Positions 21,188 through 32,039 of a stretch of DNA of 64,000 nt are shown here, piece by piece. The notes under the pieces are model-generated. The model saw only the letters and a list, made by a program, of their open reading frames with translations. It did not search any database and was not told where the DNA came from. The number at the start of each line of letters is the position of its first letter. The first letter of the stretch is position 1. The stretch comes from Hyphomicrobium sp. GTDB taxonomy: Bacteria > Pseudomonadota > Alphaproteobacteria > Rhizobiales > Hyphomicrobiaceae. Both the position numbers and the translations under genes were made by a program. The stretch lies in the NCBI GenBank assembly GCA_025458125.1, contig JALOTA010000001.1, positions 1-64,000 on the forward strand, given 5' to 3'.

Positions 21188-23961
21188 GTGCGCGCCACCG
21201 TCGCCGGCGAGCCTCCTGTTGCCGAAAGTGCTGCCGTCAAACGTTGCGCGATCGTCTTCTTGCGGCTTTCGCTGTCGATTTTCTTGCCGGTCAGGTCCGT
21301 GACGTAGAAGACGTCTACGGCTTTCTCACCGAATGTTGTGATGTGAGCAGAGGCGATGTCCAGGGAGAGGTCGGAGATGGTGCTCGTGAGGTCGTACAGC
21401 AGTCCAGTGCGATCCCGGCCCGCGACTTCGATGACGGTGAATCGATCGGACAGCTGGTTGTTGATGATCACATCCGGTGTGACCGTGAAGGCTTCAAGGC
21501 GGTTGGCTGCGGACGTGCGCTTGTCCAACAATGATTTGAGGCGCACTTCTCCGCGCAAAAGGCGGTCGATGGTCGTTTCGATCCTCTTGGCCCGGCGCAG
21601 TTCGTCTTCATCTTCGGTGAAGGCACGCGCCAGCAGAAACGTGTCCAGAGCGAAGCCGTCGCGGGTGGTTGTGATATGTGCGCCGACGATGTTCGCGCCG
21701 TTGGCAGCGCAGGCCCCGGCAAACAGTGCCAGAAGCCGCGCGTGGTTCGGTGCGAATACCGTCAATTCCGTGATGGCCGTGAACTGGTCGGTGATGGCAT
21801 CGGTGATGAGCTTACGCCCCTCCAGTTCGGCCCTGCGGACAAGACGCGCATGCGTTGCCTGCTTCGACGTCTCGGTCCGCAACCAGTAGTCGGGATAGTG
21901 CCGGTCGATGAACCGTTCGACATCGGCCCGTGGCCAATCGGCCAATGCCGCTGCCAGTTGCTCCTTTGCGTCTTCAATGCGGTGGCGCCGTTCGATCTGT
22001 GTATGGCCGCCCGCCACCAACGGTTCCGTCTCGTGGTAAAGCGTGCGGATCAGCTGTCCTTTCCAGCCGTTCCACACACCTGGACCGACGGCGCGAATAT
22101 CGGCGACGGTTAGCAGCGTCAGAAGTTTCAAGCGCTCCGGGCTTTGCACGACCTTGGCGAAATCCTGAGCGGTTTTCGGGTCGGAGAGGTCGCGGCTCTG
22201 GGCAATGTTGCTCATCGTCAGATGCTGCTCGATGAGCCAGACCACGGTTTCAGCTTCGGCCGACGACAGACCGAGCCTCGGGCATAGCCGGCGGGCGATC
22301 TCTCCGCCCAGGATCGAATGATCCTCGGGCCTGCCCTTGCCGATGTCATGCAGAAACGCGGCGACGTAAAGCACGCGGCGGTTCTGTATCGACTTGATGA
22401 TCTGGCTGGAAAGCGGCAGCTCGTCCACGCTTCCGCCATGCTCGATTTCAGAGAGTTCACCGACCGTGCGAAGCAAGTGCTCGTCGACCGTGTAGTGGTG
22501 GTACATGTTGAACTGCATCATCGCCACGACATGCCCGAACTCTGGGATGAACCGGCCCAGAACCCCGGCCTCGTTCATGCGGCGCAGCGTAGCTTCCGGA
22601 TTTGTCTTGGCAGCAAGCAGACTGAGAAAGATGCGATTGGCTTCCGGATCGTTACGCAGGCGGTCGTCGATGAGTCGCAAAGATTGGCGAAGCAGGCGAA
22701 TAGCATCGGGATGGAGATGCGCGTTGGTGAGTTCAGCCTGAGCGAAAAAGCGGATCAGGTTGACAGGGTCGCGCTTGAAGACGTCGGGGCCTGCGACGTT
22801 GAGGCGATCGTTCTCGATACGGAAGTCCGTGAGCTGGCGAACCTGCCTGCGCATCTTCCATCCGGCGATGATGCCGGGTAAGCCGGGTGTCGTCTTGGCC
22901 TGTTGCATCTCGAGCGCGGCGCAAAGGATCGCCGTCAGGTCGCCGACGTTCTTCGTGACCAGGAAGTAGTGCTTCATGAAGCGTTCGACGGCGCGCTGTC
23001 CGGATTTGCTGCGATAGCCGAGCCGCTCGGCCATGAGCGGCTGCAGTTCGAAGGTCAGGCGTTCCTCGGCGCGCCCGGTCAGGAAATGCAGGTGGCAGCG
23101 CACGGACCACAAGAAGTCCTCAGAGCGGCGGAACGTCGAGTATTCTTCCGGTGTGAAGATTTTCTCTTCGATCGTTTCGGGGCCGACTTCCTTGCCGTAG
23201 AGGTATTTCGACAGCCAGTGCAGCGTGTGCAGGTCGCGCAGGCCGCCTTTGCCGTCCTTCACGTTGGGCTCGACCTTGTAGCGGCTCTCGCCCGCCCGGC
23301 GGTACCGCTCGTCGCGCTCGGCCATCTTGCTGTCGATGAAGAGGCGAGCCGTTCCGGCGAAAACCTCGCGCCTCAAACGGTCCGTCAGTTCGGCAAAGAG
23401 TTGCGCGTCTCCGTGGATGAGCCAGATGTCGAGCAAAGCCGTTCGGATGGTCATGTCCTGATGGGCCATCTTAAGGCACTGATCGACTGTTCGCGTAGCG
23501 TGGCCGACTTTGAATCCGAGGTCCCACAGCAGATACAGCATGTATTCGGCGACGCTCTCCCCCCAGGGCGTCTGCTTGTAGGGCAGCAGGAACAGGATAT
23601 CGATGTCGGAGCCCGGGGCGAGTAGGCCACGCCCGTAGCCGCCGGTCGCGACGATAGCCATGCGCTCCGCGTCGGACGGGTTGGTGGCCCGGTAGACGTG
23701 GGCCGCCGTGTAGTCGAACAACAGAGCAATCAGTTCGTCCTGGAAGCGCGCCAGCCCGTGAGCGCACTTGCGGCCCTTGCCGTCCGCCTCCAACTGCTCG
23801 CGCGCCTGCCTGCGGGCATCCTTGACGAGCGCCTTGCAGCGCTCCAGCACGGCGTTGCGGGCCTCGGCGGGTGTTCCGTGGGCATTGAAAATCGCCGTCA
23901 ATTCGACCCGCAATGCCTTGGGGTCGAAGTACGGCGCGGCAGGGAAATACGATGTATCCAT
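21184..23961 (-). CDS. glnD: [Protein-PII] uridylyltransferase
   Basis: 925 aa; GGYGRGLLAPGSDIDILFL nucleotidyltransferase motif, HD domain (LHDIGKGRPEDHS), two ACT domains. Confidence 0.97.
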   Translation of the reverse strand: MDTSYFPAAPYFDPKALRVELTAIFNAHGTPAEARNAVLERCKALVKDARRQAREQLEADGKGRKCAHGLARFQDELIALLFDYTAAHVYRATNPSDAERMAIVATGGYGRGLLAPGSDIDILFLLPYKQTPWGESVAEYMLYLLWDLGFKVGHATRTVDQCLKMAHQDMTIRTALLDIWLIHGDAQLFAELTDRLRREVFAGTARLFIDSKMAERDERYRRAGESRYKVEPNVKDGKGGLRDLHTLHWLSKYLYGKEVGPETIEEKIFTPEEYSTFRRSEDFLWSVRCHLHFLTGRAEERLTFELQPLMAERLGYRSKSGQRAVERFMKHYFLVTKNVGDLTAILCAALEMQQAKTTPGLPGIIAGWKMRRQVRQLTDFRIENDRLNVAGPDVFKRDPVNLIRFFAQAELTNAHLHPDAIRLLRQSLRLIDDRLRNDPEANRIFLSLLAAKTNPEATLRRMNEAGVLGRFIPEFGHVVAMMQFNMYHHYTVDEHLLRTVGELSEIEHGGSVDELPLSSQIIKSIQNRRVLYVAAFLHDIGKGRPEDHSILGGEIARRLCPRLGLSSAEAETVVWLIEQHLTMSNIAQSRDLSDPKTAQDFAKVVQSPERLKLLTLLTVADIRAVGPGVWNGWKGQLIRTLYHETEPLVAGGHTQIERRHRIEDAKEQLAAALADWPRADVERFIDRHYPDYWLRTETSKQATHARLVRRAELEGRKLITDAITDQFTAITELTVFAPNHARLLALFAGACAANGANIVGAHITTTRDGFALDTFLLARAFTEDEDELRRAKRIETTIDRLLRGEVRLKSLLDKRTSAANRLEAFTVTPDVIINNQLSDRFTVIEVAGRDRTGLLYDLTSTISDLSLDIASAHITTFGEKAVDVFYVTDLTGKKIDSESRKKTIAQRLTAALSATGGSPATVART

Positions 23962-24113
23962 AGGCTAGTGTCGATAAGCCCTCAAAGGCGCCGTACTCAA
24001 GAGATGAAAATCTCAAGGAGGTGCAACCTAGCTGCTTTGCGTGACCGGGGGGAGGCGTAGCGGCCCATCGCCGTTCGATAAATCAGGAGATTTCCTATCA
24101 TCATGTCTGTCGG

Positions 24114-24650
24114 ATGCCTGCCTCGAATAGCGGTGGTTGCGTGCGGACCGGTCTGACCGTTACGACACTTCGACCGGTCGGTCAGGGCGACCTGGACCAG
24201 ATTCGCCTTTGGTTGCGCCAACCGGAGGTCGAGGCGTGGTGGGGGCCTGTCTCGGCCACATCGGCTGAGGTCCAGATAGCCATTCAGTCGCCGTCCGCGC
24301 TTTGCCGGATCATAGAAGTGGACGGGTTGGCGGTGGGTTACTGCCACGCGATCGACGCCCAAATCTGGGGCGATCATCTCCCCGAGGAACTCCAGCCCGG
24401 CACATGGGAACTCGACGTCTTCATCGCGTCGGCCGATCACCGGGGCCGGGGGATTGGACTCAACGCATTGAAATTGCTGAAATCTGAGGTGTTTTCGACG
24501 ACGCTGGCTCCCGCGGTGTGCATCTTTGCGTCGATCCGCAACGAAGCCGTTGTCCGGGCCTATGAAAAGGCCGGATTCCGATGGCAATCCGTCTGGACGG
24601 GAACCGCCTCCGGCCCAAGCTGGTTCATGGTCGCCGCGCGGCCCCGCTGA
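24114..24650 (+). CDS. GNAT-family N-acetyltransferase (AAC(6')-like fold)
   Basis: VFIASADHRGRGIGLNALKLLKSEVF...FASIRNEAVVRAYEKAGFRW. Confidence 0.8.
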   Translation: MPASNSGGCVRTGLTVTTLRPVGQGDLDQIRLWLRQPEVEAWWGPVSATSAEVQIAIQSPSALCRIIEVDGLAVGYCHAIDAQIWGDHLPEELQPGTWELDVFIASADHRGRGIGLNALKLLKSEVFSTTLAPAVCIFASIRNEAVVRAYEKAGFRWQSVWTGTASGPSWFMVAARPR

Positions 24651-24723
24651 GCGGCGAGTCGCGGGGGCAGAAAAAAGGCGCCGAGCCAGCCTCATGCGGT
24701 CAACTGCGAACCCTGCCGCCGCC

Positions 24724-25146
24724 TCAGCCCAGCAGGTCGCGCAGGAAGGGGATCAAAGGGAGGTCGGCCGGCGGCATCGGGTAGTCTGCCAGCCTCGACG
24801 CCCGTACCCATTTCACGCGCTGGCCTTCGCGCGGAGAAATGTCGCCGTCCCAGTTGCGGCACAGGTACAACGGCATCATCAGATGAAACGCCTCGTAGGT
24901 GTGGCTCGCGAAGGTGAACGGCGCGAGGCAGGTGAGGCAGACTTCGATGTCGAGTTCTTCCTTGAGTTCGCGCACCAGCGCTTCCTCCGGCGTTTCACCC
25001 GGCGCAAGTTTGCCGCCTGGAAACTCCCACAGGCCGGCGAGTGACTTTCCCTGCGGCCGCTCGGAAATGAGGACACGGTTGTCTACGTCGATCAGCGCAG
25101 CGGCCACGACGATGAGAACGGGCCGGTCCGGCGGGGCATCTACCAT
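24724..25146 (-). CDS. mutT: MutT/NUDIX 8-oxo-dGTP diphosphatase
   Basis: LWEFPGGKLAPGETPEEALVRELKEEL = Nudix box; start likely MVDAPPD at 25146. Confidence 0.92.
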   Translation of the reverse strand: MVDAPPDRPVLIVVAAALIDVDNRVLISERPQGKSLAGLWEFPGGKLAPGETPEEALVRELKEELDIEVCLTCLAPFTFASHTYEAFHLMMPLYLCRNWDGDISPREGQRVKWVRASRLADYPMPPADLPLIPFLRDLLG

Positions 25147-25802
25147 CAACGGCGCACCAGCTTCCACGCCGTTTCGCTGAGCGCGGTCAGCCCCCGTTTT
25201 CTAAGATTTGCACTCGACGCCAGTCCGTCCCGCTTTTCGAGCAGTGCGATGCGGAATCCCGATCCGAATAACTCCTCGACCCTATCCGCAGGAATGGGAA
25301 ATGGTGGCCCGTCCATCTCCGAAGGATCGTAATCGAGTGTGACCAGTAACACGGGCACGTCGGCGGGCGTGAGTTCTGCAAGCTTCTCCGCGTAGGCCTG
25401 CTGCATCACGCGCGGCATCGCGACCAGCGCGGCGCGGTCAAATACACCGCCGATGCGGCGGGTGACGGCGGGGTCGAGCGCAAGATGATCGCCGCACCAC
25501 AGCTCGAACGGACCCGCGCGATTGACTGTAAACGCTCCTTCCACGACCGCCGCCGGGGCGCGGGTGCGTTCGGCAAAAAACTGGTCCACCGCCAGAGCAG
25601 CCAGTTCCGTCCCGATGATCGTATGGCCCTGATCGGCGAGCCAGACCATGTCGTTGCTCTTGCCGCAGAGCGGCACCAGAACCGGCGCCCCGTGGGGCAC
25701 ACCGAGAGCCGGCCAGTGGCGCAGCAGAAAATCGTGCGCGACCGCCTGATGGAATCCGGTGTCGGCTTGTTCCCAACGATCGAGCCAGAAGGCGTGGTCC
25801 AT
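25146..25802 (-). CDS. tpm: Thiopurine S-methyltransferase family
   Basis: FWLDRWEQADTGFHQ...VLVPLCGKSNDMVWLADQGHTIIGTELA...GGVFDRAALVAMP. Confidence 0.92.
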   Translation of the reverse strand: MDHAFWLDRWEQADTGFHQAVAHDFLLRHWPALGVPHGAPVLVPLCGKSNDMVWLADQGHTIIGTELAALAVDQFFAERTRAPAAVVEGAFTVNRAGPFELWCGDHLALDPAVTRRIGGVFDRAALVAMPRVMQQAYAEKLAELTPADVPVLLVTLDYDPSEMDGPPFPIPADRVEELFGSGFRIALLEKRDGLASSANLRKRGLTALSETAWKLVRR

Positions 25803-25812
25803 GGCGTGCCTT

Positions 25813-27060
25813 CTAGCTGCGATAATCAGCGTTGATCGAGACGTAGTCGTGGGTCAGGTCGCAGGTCCACACGGTCGCACTCTTGTCGCCGACGCCAGCA
25901 TCGATGCGGATCGTGATTTCGCTGTTCTTCATGTACTTGGCGACAGCGGTTTCCTCGTATTCCTCGGCCCGCTCGCCGTTTCGGGCCACGCAGTGATCGC
26001 CGAACCAGATCGCCAGTTGATCGCGGTCCGCCGCTTCGCCCGACTTGCCGACCGCCATGACGACGCGACCCCAGTTCGGGTCTTCACCGGCGATCGCGGT
26101 TTTCAAGATGGGGGAATTGGCACAGGAGAGAGCGATCTTGCGGGCGGCAGCCTCAGATTCCGCGCCATCGACCGTAAACGTCACAAACTTGGAGATGCCC
26201 TCTCCGTCCTTCGCCACCTGGATGGCGAGGTCGCGCATGAGATCACACAGTGCATCGCTGAAGTCCTTCAGCCTTTTCGATTTGGCCTTGGTGACCGGCT
26301 TCTGCCCGCGGGTCTCGGCGGCACCTGTCGCGAAGATAAGACATGTATCGGACGTCGAAGTGTCGCCGTCGATCGTCATGGAATTGAAAGTCGTCTTGAC
26401 GTGCTCATCGAGCAGGTCTTGAAGCGCTCCGGCCGAGATTGCAGCATCGGTGAAGATAAAGCAGAGCATGGTTGCCATGTCGGGGGCGATCATCCCAGCA
26501 CCCTTGCAGAAGCCGTTGATGGTCACGTCCGTATCCCCAATCCGGGCGGTGCGCGTTGCAAGTTTGGGATAGGTGTCGGTCGTCATGATCGCCCGGGCGG
26601 CTGGCTCAAACGCGTCGGGAACAGCCTTGGCCGCCAGATCGCCCAGCAGATCCGTGAATTTCGCGGCGTCGAGCGGTTCTCCGATCACGCCGGTCGAGGC
26701 AATATAAATGTCCCTGTCCTTGCAGCCGACGGCGGCGGCAGCGGCTTCCGCCGTCGCCTCGACCGCGGCGCGGCCCTTCATTCCAGTGAAAGCATTCGCG
26801 TTGCCGGAATTGACGACCAGAACGCGCGCCATGCCGTGCTTCAGGCTTCTGCGGCACCACAGGACGGGCGCGGAACATGTTTTCGACTGGGTGAGAACAC
26901 CGGCAGCAGCCGTACCTTCATCCATCACCGCGACCAGAAGATCCGTGCGGTTACTATAGCGGATACCGGCTTCAGCGGTCGCAAACCGGACACCCTGAAT
27001 CGGTGGCAGTACCGGCAGCCTGGCCGGAGCAAAGGGAGATTCTTTCGCGACTTTCGCCAT
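25813..27060 (-). CDS. argJ: Bifunctional glutamate N-acetyltransferase/amino-acid acetyltransferase ArgJ
   Basis: [33 protein letters not shown] (autoproteolytic motif normally KGxGMIxPNMATML). Confidence 0.95.
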   Translation of the reverse strand: MAKVAKESPFAPARLPVLPPIQGVRFATAEAGIRYSNRTDLLVAVMDEGTAAAGVLTQSKTCSAPVLWCRRSLKHGMARVLVVNSGNANAFTGMKGRAAVEATAEAAAAAVGCKDRDIYIASTGVIGEPLDAAKFTDLLGDLAAKAVPDAFEPAARAIMTTDTYPKLATRTARIGDTDVTINGFCKGAGMIAPDMATMLCFIFTDAAISAGALQDLLDEHVKTTFNSMTIDGDTSTSDTCLIFATGAAETRGQKPVTKAKSKRLKDFSDALCDLMRDLAIQVAKDGEGISKFVTFTVDGAESEAAARKIALSCANSPILKTAIAGEDPNWGRVVMAVGKSGEAADRDQLAIWFGDHCVARNGERAEEYEETAVAKYMKNSEITIRIDAGVGDKSATVWTCDLTHDYVSINADYRS

Positions 27061-27132
27061 GGGGCACCGGGAAATGAAGACCAGTTCGACAGCCCCTTCC
27101 AAATGGAACGAGCGCACTTCTAGAAAGCAATC

Positions 27133-27156
27133 AGGCCGCTTGTATGCAAGCGGCCT
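27133..27156 (-). terminator. Stem-loop downstream of PPIase gene (probable terminator, weak U-tract)
   Basis: Perfect 10-bp inverted repeat AGGCCGCTTG-tatg-CAAGCGGCCT in the gap between the PPIase stop and argJ start. Confidence 0.55.
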
Positions 27157-27190
27157 AATCAAGATTCAGCAAGGCTTGTCCTGAAAACCT

Positions 27191-28159
27191 TTATTTCGGG
27201 GCTTCCGTAGCGGCCTTGCCCGCAGCCGCTGCGGCGGCATCTTCGATCTGTTTCTTCATTGCAGCCTGCGCTTCCGCCTGCTTCTTGGCGTCTTCTTCGG
27301 CCATTTTCTTGATCTCGGGATCGACATAGTCGATCTTCGCCTTGCCGCGCAGCTCCGTCGCAATATTTTGCGCCTTGGATTGGACCATTGATCCGATGAG
27401 GCGATCCTTCACCTCGTCAAACGACGGCGGGGGCTTCTGCCGGCGATCTTCGACCTTTATGACGTGCCAGCCGAATTGGCTCTGAACAGGCTTGGAGACC
27501 TGTCCGACCTGCAAAATGAAAGCGGCTTCCTCGAATTGCGGCACCATCTGGCCTCGACCAAAATAGCCGAGCATTCCACCCTGGGTCTTGGAACCCGCAT
27601 CACCCGAATTTTCCTTGGCCAGCTGCGCGAAGTCTTCGCCCGCCTCGATGCGCACGATCAGCTTCTTGGCCTCATCCTCGCTTCCCACAAGAATATGGCG
27701 GGCCTGAATTTCTTCTTCAGGCTTCAACTGCTTGACCTTGTCTTCGTAGATCGCGCGAGCGGCTTCCACTCCGATCGACGATTTGACGGTCTTCTCAAAG
27801 TAGGCGTCGCGCAGAGCCCGTTGGCGCCAGAAGGCCATGCGCTTCTCGAAGTCCGGGCCAGTCCCGAGTTTCTCAGCTTCGGCAGCTTCCGCGAACAGCT
27901 GGTTTTCGATCATGAATTCGACCAGGACGCGGCGGCGGGTACTCTCGGGAAGGTTTCCGAGTTCGTTGCCGATCTCCGCTTCAGCGAGCGCCAGATCCGC
28001 TTCCGAAATCGCGTGGCCATTGACGGTCGCAACGATCTTATCGTCTGCCCGTGCGGCGACAGTAGCAGCGCCAAAGACAACGAGGCTAACTGCAACCGCA
28101 TGAAATACTTGAGAAACCTTCACCTGGATTGTCCTTCTCAGCGCGAAATCAACGATCAC
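27191..28159 (-). CDS. Periplasmic parvulin-type peptidyl-prolyl cis-trans isomerase
   Basis: Signal-peptide-like N-terminus; QARHILVGSEDEAKKLIVRIEAGEDFAQLAKENSGDAGSKTQGGMLGYFGRGQMVPQFEEAAF = rotamase domain; divergent from secA. Confidence 0.92.
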   Translation of the reverse strand: MIVDFALRRTIQVKVSQVFHAVAVSLVVFGAATVAARADDKIVATVNGHAISEADLALAEAEIGNELGNLPESTRRRVLVEFMIENQLFAEAAEAEKLGTGPDFEKRMAFWRQRALRDAYFEKTVKSSIGVEAARAIYEDKVKQLKPEEEIQARHILVGSEDEAKKLIVRIEAGEDFAQLAKENSGDAGSKTQGGMLGYFGRGQMVPQFEEAAFILQVGQVSKPVQSQFGWHVIKVEDRRQKPPPSFDEVKDRLIGSMVQSKAQNIATELRGKAKIDYVDPEIKKMAEEDAKKQAEAQAAMKKQIEDAAAAAAGKAATEAPK

Positions 28160-28170
28160 CGCACGACAAC

Positions 28171-28190
28171 GGGGCGCGGCGGCCGCCGCG
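28171..28190. repeat. 20-bp perfect palindrome in the PPIase-secA intergenic region
   Basis: GGCGCGGCGGCCGCCGCGCC is its own reverse complement. Confidence 0.85.
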
Positions 28191-28305
28191 CCTGACGAAT
28201 AACGGCGCCTGGATAGCCCGGAGGCTAACGAGTGCCAAGTTAAGTTTTAGAGATGAGACGGAAAACCGGCTCGGACAATGTTCGCACATGGGGTCCCGTG
28301 GCGCG

Positions 28306-28334
28306 TTGACAATTAATAGGGGCGCTCCTTATGT
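28306..28334 (+). promoter_or_regulatory. Candidate sigma70-like promoter for secA
   Basis: TTGACA (28306-28311) - 17 bp - TTATGT (28329-28334). Confidence 0.4.
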
Positions 28335-28506
28335 CTCGCCGGTGAACTGGAGAGACGTGCTCGCGCCCGCTCTCCCGCCCGAGCTGTCTCCGCACGACGT
28401 ATCAGATTGTGATCGTCGGCTCTTTGCCCGGTGCGGGTGAAGTGCGCCGGTTGCCCGTTACTTTCCGGAGAGCGCAACGCTCAGACTTCTTGAGGACATA
28501 GACTTC

Positions 28507-31470
28507 ATGCTGTCCATCAGCTCATTTGCCGCGAAGATTTTCGGCACGTCCAACGATCGCAAGGTCAAGGGGTACCGAAGCCGTGTGCAGGAGATCAACG
28601 CGCTCGAACCAGAACTCGTCAAACTCAGCGACGAGGAGCTCCGCGCGCGAACCGACATGTTCCGAGAGCAGTACAAAAACGGTGCGTCTCTCGACGACCT
28701 TCTGGTTCCTGCTTTCGCCACGGTTCGCGAGGCCGCGAAGCGCGCGCTCGGACAGCGCCATTTCGACGTGCAGCTGATCGGCGGCATGGTGCTTCACGAC
28801 GGAAATATTTCCGAAATGAAGACCGGCGAAGGCAAGACGCTCGTCGCCACGGCGCCCGTCTATCTCAATGCCATTGCCGGCGATGGCGTGCATGTCGTGA
28901 CTGTCAACGACTATCTCGCCCGCCGCGACGCCGAATGGATGGGACAGGTCTATCGTTTTCTGGGGCTCGACGTCGGCGTCATCGTGCATGGTCTCGACGA
29001 TGCGCAGCGGAAGGCCGCATACGACGCCGACGTCACATATGCGACGAACAATGAACTCGGCTTCGACTATCTCCGCGACAATATGAAGATGCGCAAGGAC
29101 GACATGGTTCAGCGCGGCCATGCGTTCGCGATCGTCGACGAGGTCGATAGCATTCTGGTCGACGAGGCCCGCACGCCGCTCATCATTTCCGGTCCGCTCG
29201 ACGACAAGGCTGAACTCTATAATGCCGTCGATGCCCTGATCCCAAAGCTTGTCGCAGAAGATTTCGAACTCGACGAAAAGCAGCGCCAGGTTTCGCTGAC
29301 CGAGAGCGGTAACGAGCGCATGGAGCAGTTGCTTTCGGAAGCAGGTCTTCTGCGCGAAGGCTCACTCTACGACGTGGAAAACGTTACGATCGTCCACCAC
29401 GTGAACCAGGCTCTCAAGGCTCACAAGCTGTTCCAGCGCGACAAGGACTACATCGTCAAGGGCGGCGAAGTCATCATCATCGATGAATTCACCGGACGCA
29501 TGATGCCCGGCCGCCGTTATTCGGAAGGACTGCATCAGGCGCTGGAAGCAAAAGAGCGGGTGGAAATCCAGCCGGAGAACCAGACGCTGGCGTCGATCAC
29601 CTTCCAGAACTATTTCCGTCTTTACGACAAGCTGGCCGGCATGACCGGCACGGCCTCGACCGAAGCGCAGGAATTCGCCGACATCTACGGGCTCGACGTC
29701 ATCGAAATTCCTACGAACCTTCCTGTTTCGCGCGTCGATGAGGATGACGAAATCTATCGCACGCAGAAAGAGAAGCTGGATGCCATCGTCGCGACGATCG
29801 CAGATTCGCACCGCCGGCAGCAGCCTTGCCTCGTAGGCACGACCTCGATCGAGAAATCGGAACAGCTTTCGGGTCTGCTCAAGGACAAGAAGTACATCGC
29901 CGACCTCGGCAAGCGTCTCAAGGAGCAGGCACAGCGCTTTACGAGCGCCAAAGAATCCGATGTGAAGGCCTACTTCGAGGATATCGGCAACTATCTCTCC
30001 GACGAGGCGGCGAAGGCCAAATCAGGCGATCCCATTCCGCATCAGGTTCTGAACGCCCGGTTTCACGAGCAGGAAGCCTCGATCGTCGCGCAGGCCGGCG
30101 TTCCCGGCGCCGTTACGATTGCAACGAACATGGCCGGCCGCGGCACGGACATCCAGCTCGGCGGTAACGTGGATTACCGGCTGCGTGACTGGGTGAAGGC
30201 CGAGAAGGATGCCGGTAAAGAGCCGGCCGAAGACGCAATCGCGGCGCAGCGGGAGAAGATCGGCGCGGACGTCTCCGAAAAGAAGAGGGTCGCGCTCGAC
30301 GCCGGCGGACTGTTCGTCATCGGCACCGAGCGGCACGAGAGCAGGCGCATCGATAATCAGCTTCGCGGCCGTTCGGGCCGACAGGGCGACCCGGGGCGCT
30401 CGAAATTCTATCTCGCTCTCGACGACGACCTGATGCGTATTTTCGGGTCCGACAAGATGGACAGCATCCTGAAGACGCTCGGTTTGCAGGAAGGCGAGGC
30501 CATCACGCACCCGTGGATGAACAAGTCACTGGAGATGGCGCAGAAGAAAGTTGAAGCGCGCAACTTCGACATTCGCAAGCAGATCCTGAAATACGATGAC
30601 GTGATGAACGATCAGCGCAAGGTCATCTTTGACCAGCGTATCGACATCATGGCGGAAGACGATGTTTCTGCGACGGTGAAGGAGCTGCGCCATCAGGTCG
30701 TGCAGGACCTCGTCTCGAAATACATCCCGGAGAAAGCCTACGCCGAGCAGTGGGACACCAAGACACTGTCTGCCGCTGTCACCAGCATCTTCGATCTGGA
30801 ACTTCCGGTCACGGAGTGGGCGGCAGAGGAAGGAATCGCCGATCAAGAGATCCAGGAGCGGCTTCTGGAGGCCGTCGACAAGCGCGCGGCGGAGAAGGAG
30901 GCGGAACTCGGGACGGAGCTCTATCGTCAGATCGAGAAGGAAGTCCTCTTGCGTACGCTCGACGGGCTCTGGCGCGAACATATCGTCTCGCTGGAGCATC
31001 TGCGGCAGGTGATCGGGTTCCGCGCCTACGGTCAGCGCGACCCGCTGAACGAATACAAGAGCGAAGCGTTCACGCTGTTCGAGTCACTTCTGGCGCGGCT
31101 GCGCGAGGCGGTGACAGGGCAGCTGATGAACGTGGCTCTGGTACCGGCCGACCAGCAGCCCATGCTGCAGCCGGTCGAATTGCCGCCCATGGAAGCGCAC
31201 CATATCGATGCCACGACGGGGCGCGACGAGTTCGCCGAGATGCCAGTCGAACTGCGTGAAGAATTGCGCATGGCCGATCGCGCCATCGCCGCTCGGGGAC
31301 GCGGTGCGCCGGCCGAAGCTCTACCCAAGCGGATGCCCTTGCAGACGCGCCGGAGCGACGCGGATTTCGACGCCTCTTCTCCTGCGACGTGGGGCAAAGT
31401 CTCGCGCAACGCCCTGTGCCCCTGCGGCTCCGGCAAGAAGTACAAGCAGTGCCACGGGAAACTGGACTGA
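28507..31470 (+). CDS. secA: Preprotein translocase ATPase subunit SecA
   Basis: 987 aa; [34 protein letters not shown]-terminal SEC-C zinc motif [14 protein letters not shown]. Confidence 0.98.
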   Translation: MLSISSFAAKIFGTSNDRKVKGYRSRVQEINALEPELVKLSDEELRARTDMFREQYKNGASLDDLLVPAFATVREAAKRALGQRHFDVQLIGGMVLHDGNISEMKTGEGKTLVATAPVYLNAIAGDGVHVVTVNDYLARRDAEWMGQVYRFLGLDVGVIVHGLDDAQRKAAYDADVTYATNNELGFDYLRDNMKMRKDDMVQRGHAFAIVDEVDSILVDEARTPLIISGPLDDKAELYNAVDALIPKLVAEDFELDEKQRQVSLTESGNERMEQLLSEAGLLREGSLYDVENVTIVHHVNQALKAHKLFQRDKDYIVKGGEVIIIDEFTGRMMPGRRYSEGLHQALEAKERVEIQPENQTLASITFQNYFRLYDKLAGMTGTASTEAQEFADIYGLDVIEIPTNLPVSRVDEDDEIYRTQKEKLDAIVATIADSHRRQQPCLVGTTSIEKSEQLSGLLKDKKYIADLGKRLKEQAQRFTSAKESDVKAYFEDIGNYLSDEAAKAKSGDPIPHQVLNARFHEQEASIVAQAGVPGAVTIATNMAGRGTDIQLGGNVDYRLRDWVKAEKDAGKEPAEDAIAAQREKIGADVSEKKRVALDAGGLFVIGTERHESRRIDNQLRGRSGRQGDPGRSKFYLALDDDLMRIFGSDKMDSILKTLGLQEGEAITHPWMNKSLEMAQKKVEARNFDIRKQILKYDDVMNDQRKVIFDQRIDIMAEDDVSATVKELRHQVVQDLVSKYIPEKAYAEQWDTKTLSAAVTSIFDLELPVTEWAAEEGIADQEIQERLLEAVDKRAAEKEAELGTELYRQIEKEVLLRTLDGLWREHIVSLEHLRQVIGFRAYGQRDPLNEYKSEAFTLFESLLARLREAVTGQLMNVALVPADQQPMLQPVELPPMEAHHIDATTGRDEFAEMPVELREELRMADRAIAARGRGAPAEALPKRMPLQTRRSDADFDASSPATWGKVSRNALCPCGSGKKYKQCHGKLD

Positions 31471-32039
31471 TCCGTTTTCTGCAGGGTTCTTCTGTTTAAT
31501 CGCCGATGGACGGTAACACCTTGTTCTAACTTGGCTTTGCCGTCCTTCTTGGTCCATGCGAAGGACCGTCGACTACTGCAGGCCGATAATTGTACGTATA
31601 CCGATCGTCCGTGTGATAGGACGTGTGGGTTATCGTGATATTGCCCGACAGCTCGGCCGGGGCGTTCCAGTCGCGCCGTCACGACAAGCGCGGACATCCG
31701 ATCACTTGAACCCGGTCAGCCCCCCGAGCAGCTGACGCAAAGCGATCCATACGCACGGTCGAGGTCGCAGGGAACCTATGGAGCGATGCAAAGCCGTCGT
31801 CCACGCATGCCATTGGGATGAATCGCGACTGACCATGGCAGAGCTGATCCGTTAGGCGCTTGACCGAAGGATGCCGAGCGATAGTGGACACTCTTGACTT
31901 GCAGGCCGCGCCTGCAGTTTCCATTACTCCGCAGAGAAATCGTACGTGAATGGATAACATTCTTGATAGGCATCGGAATTGGAGTCCCATAGCGGGCTCA
32001 GCACACCATCTGCCCTTTTGGTGACCAGAAAAATCAGAC

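Noticed and set aside
19553-21307. 584-aa plus-strand ORF opposite murJ
   Set aside because: Shadow ORF of murJ; no domain signature.
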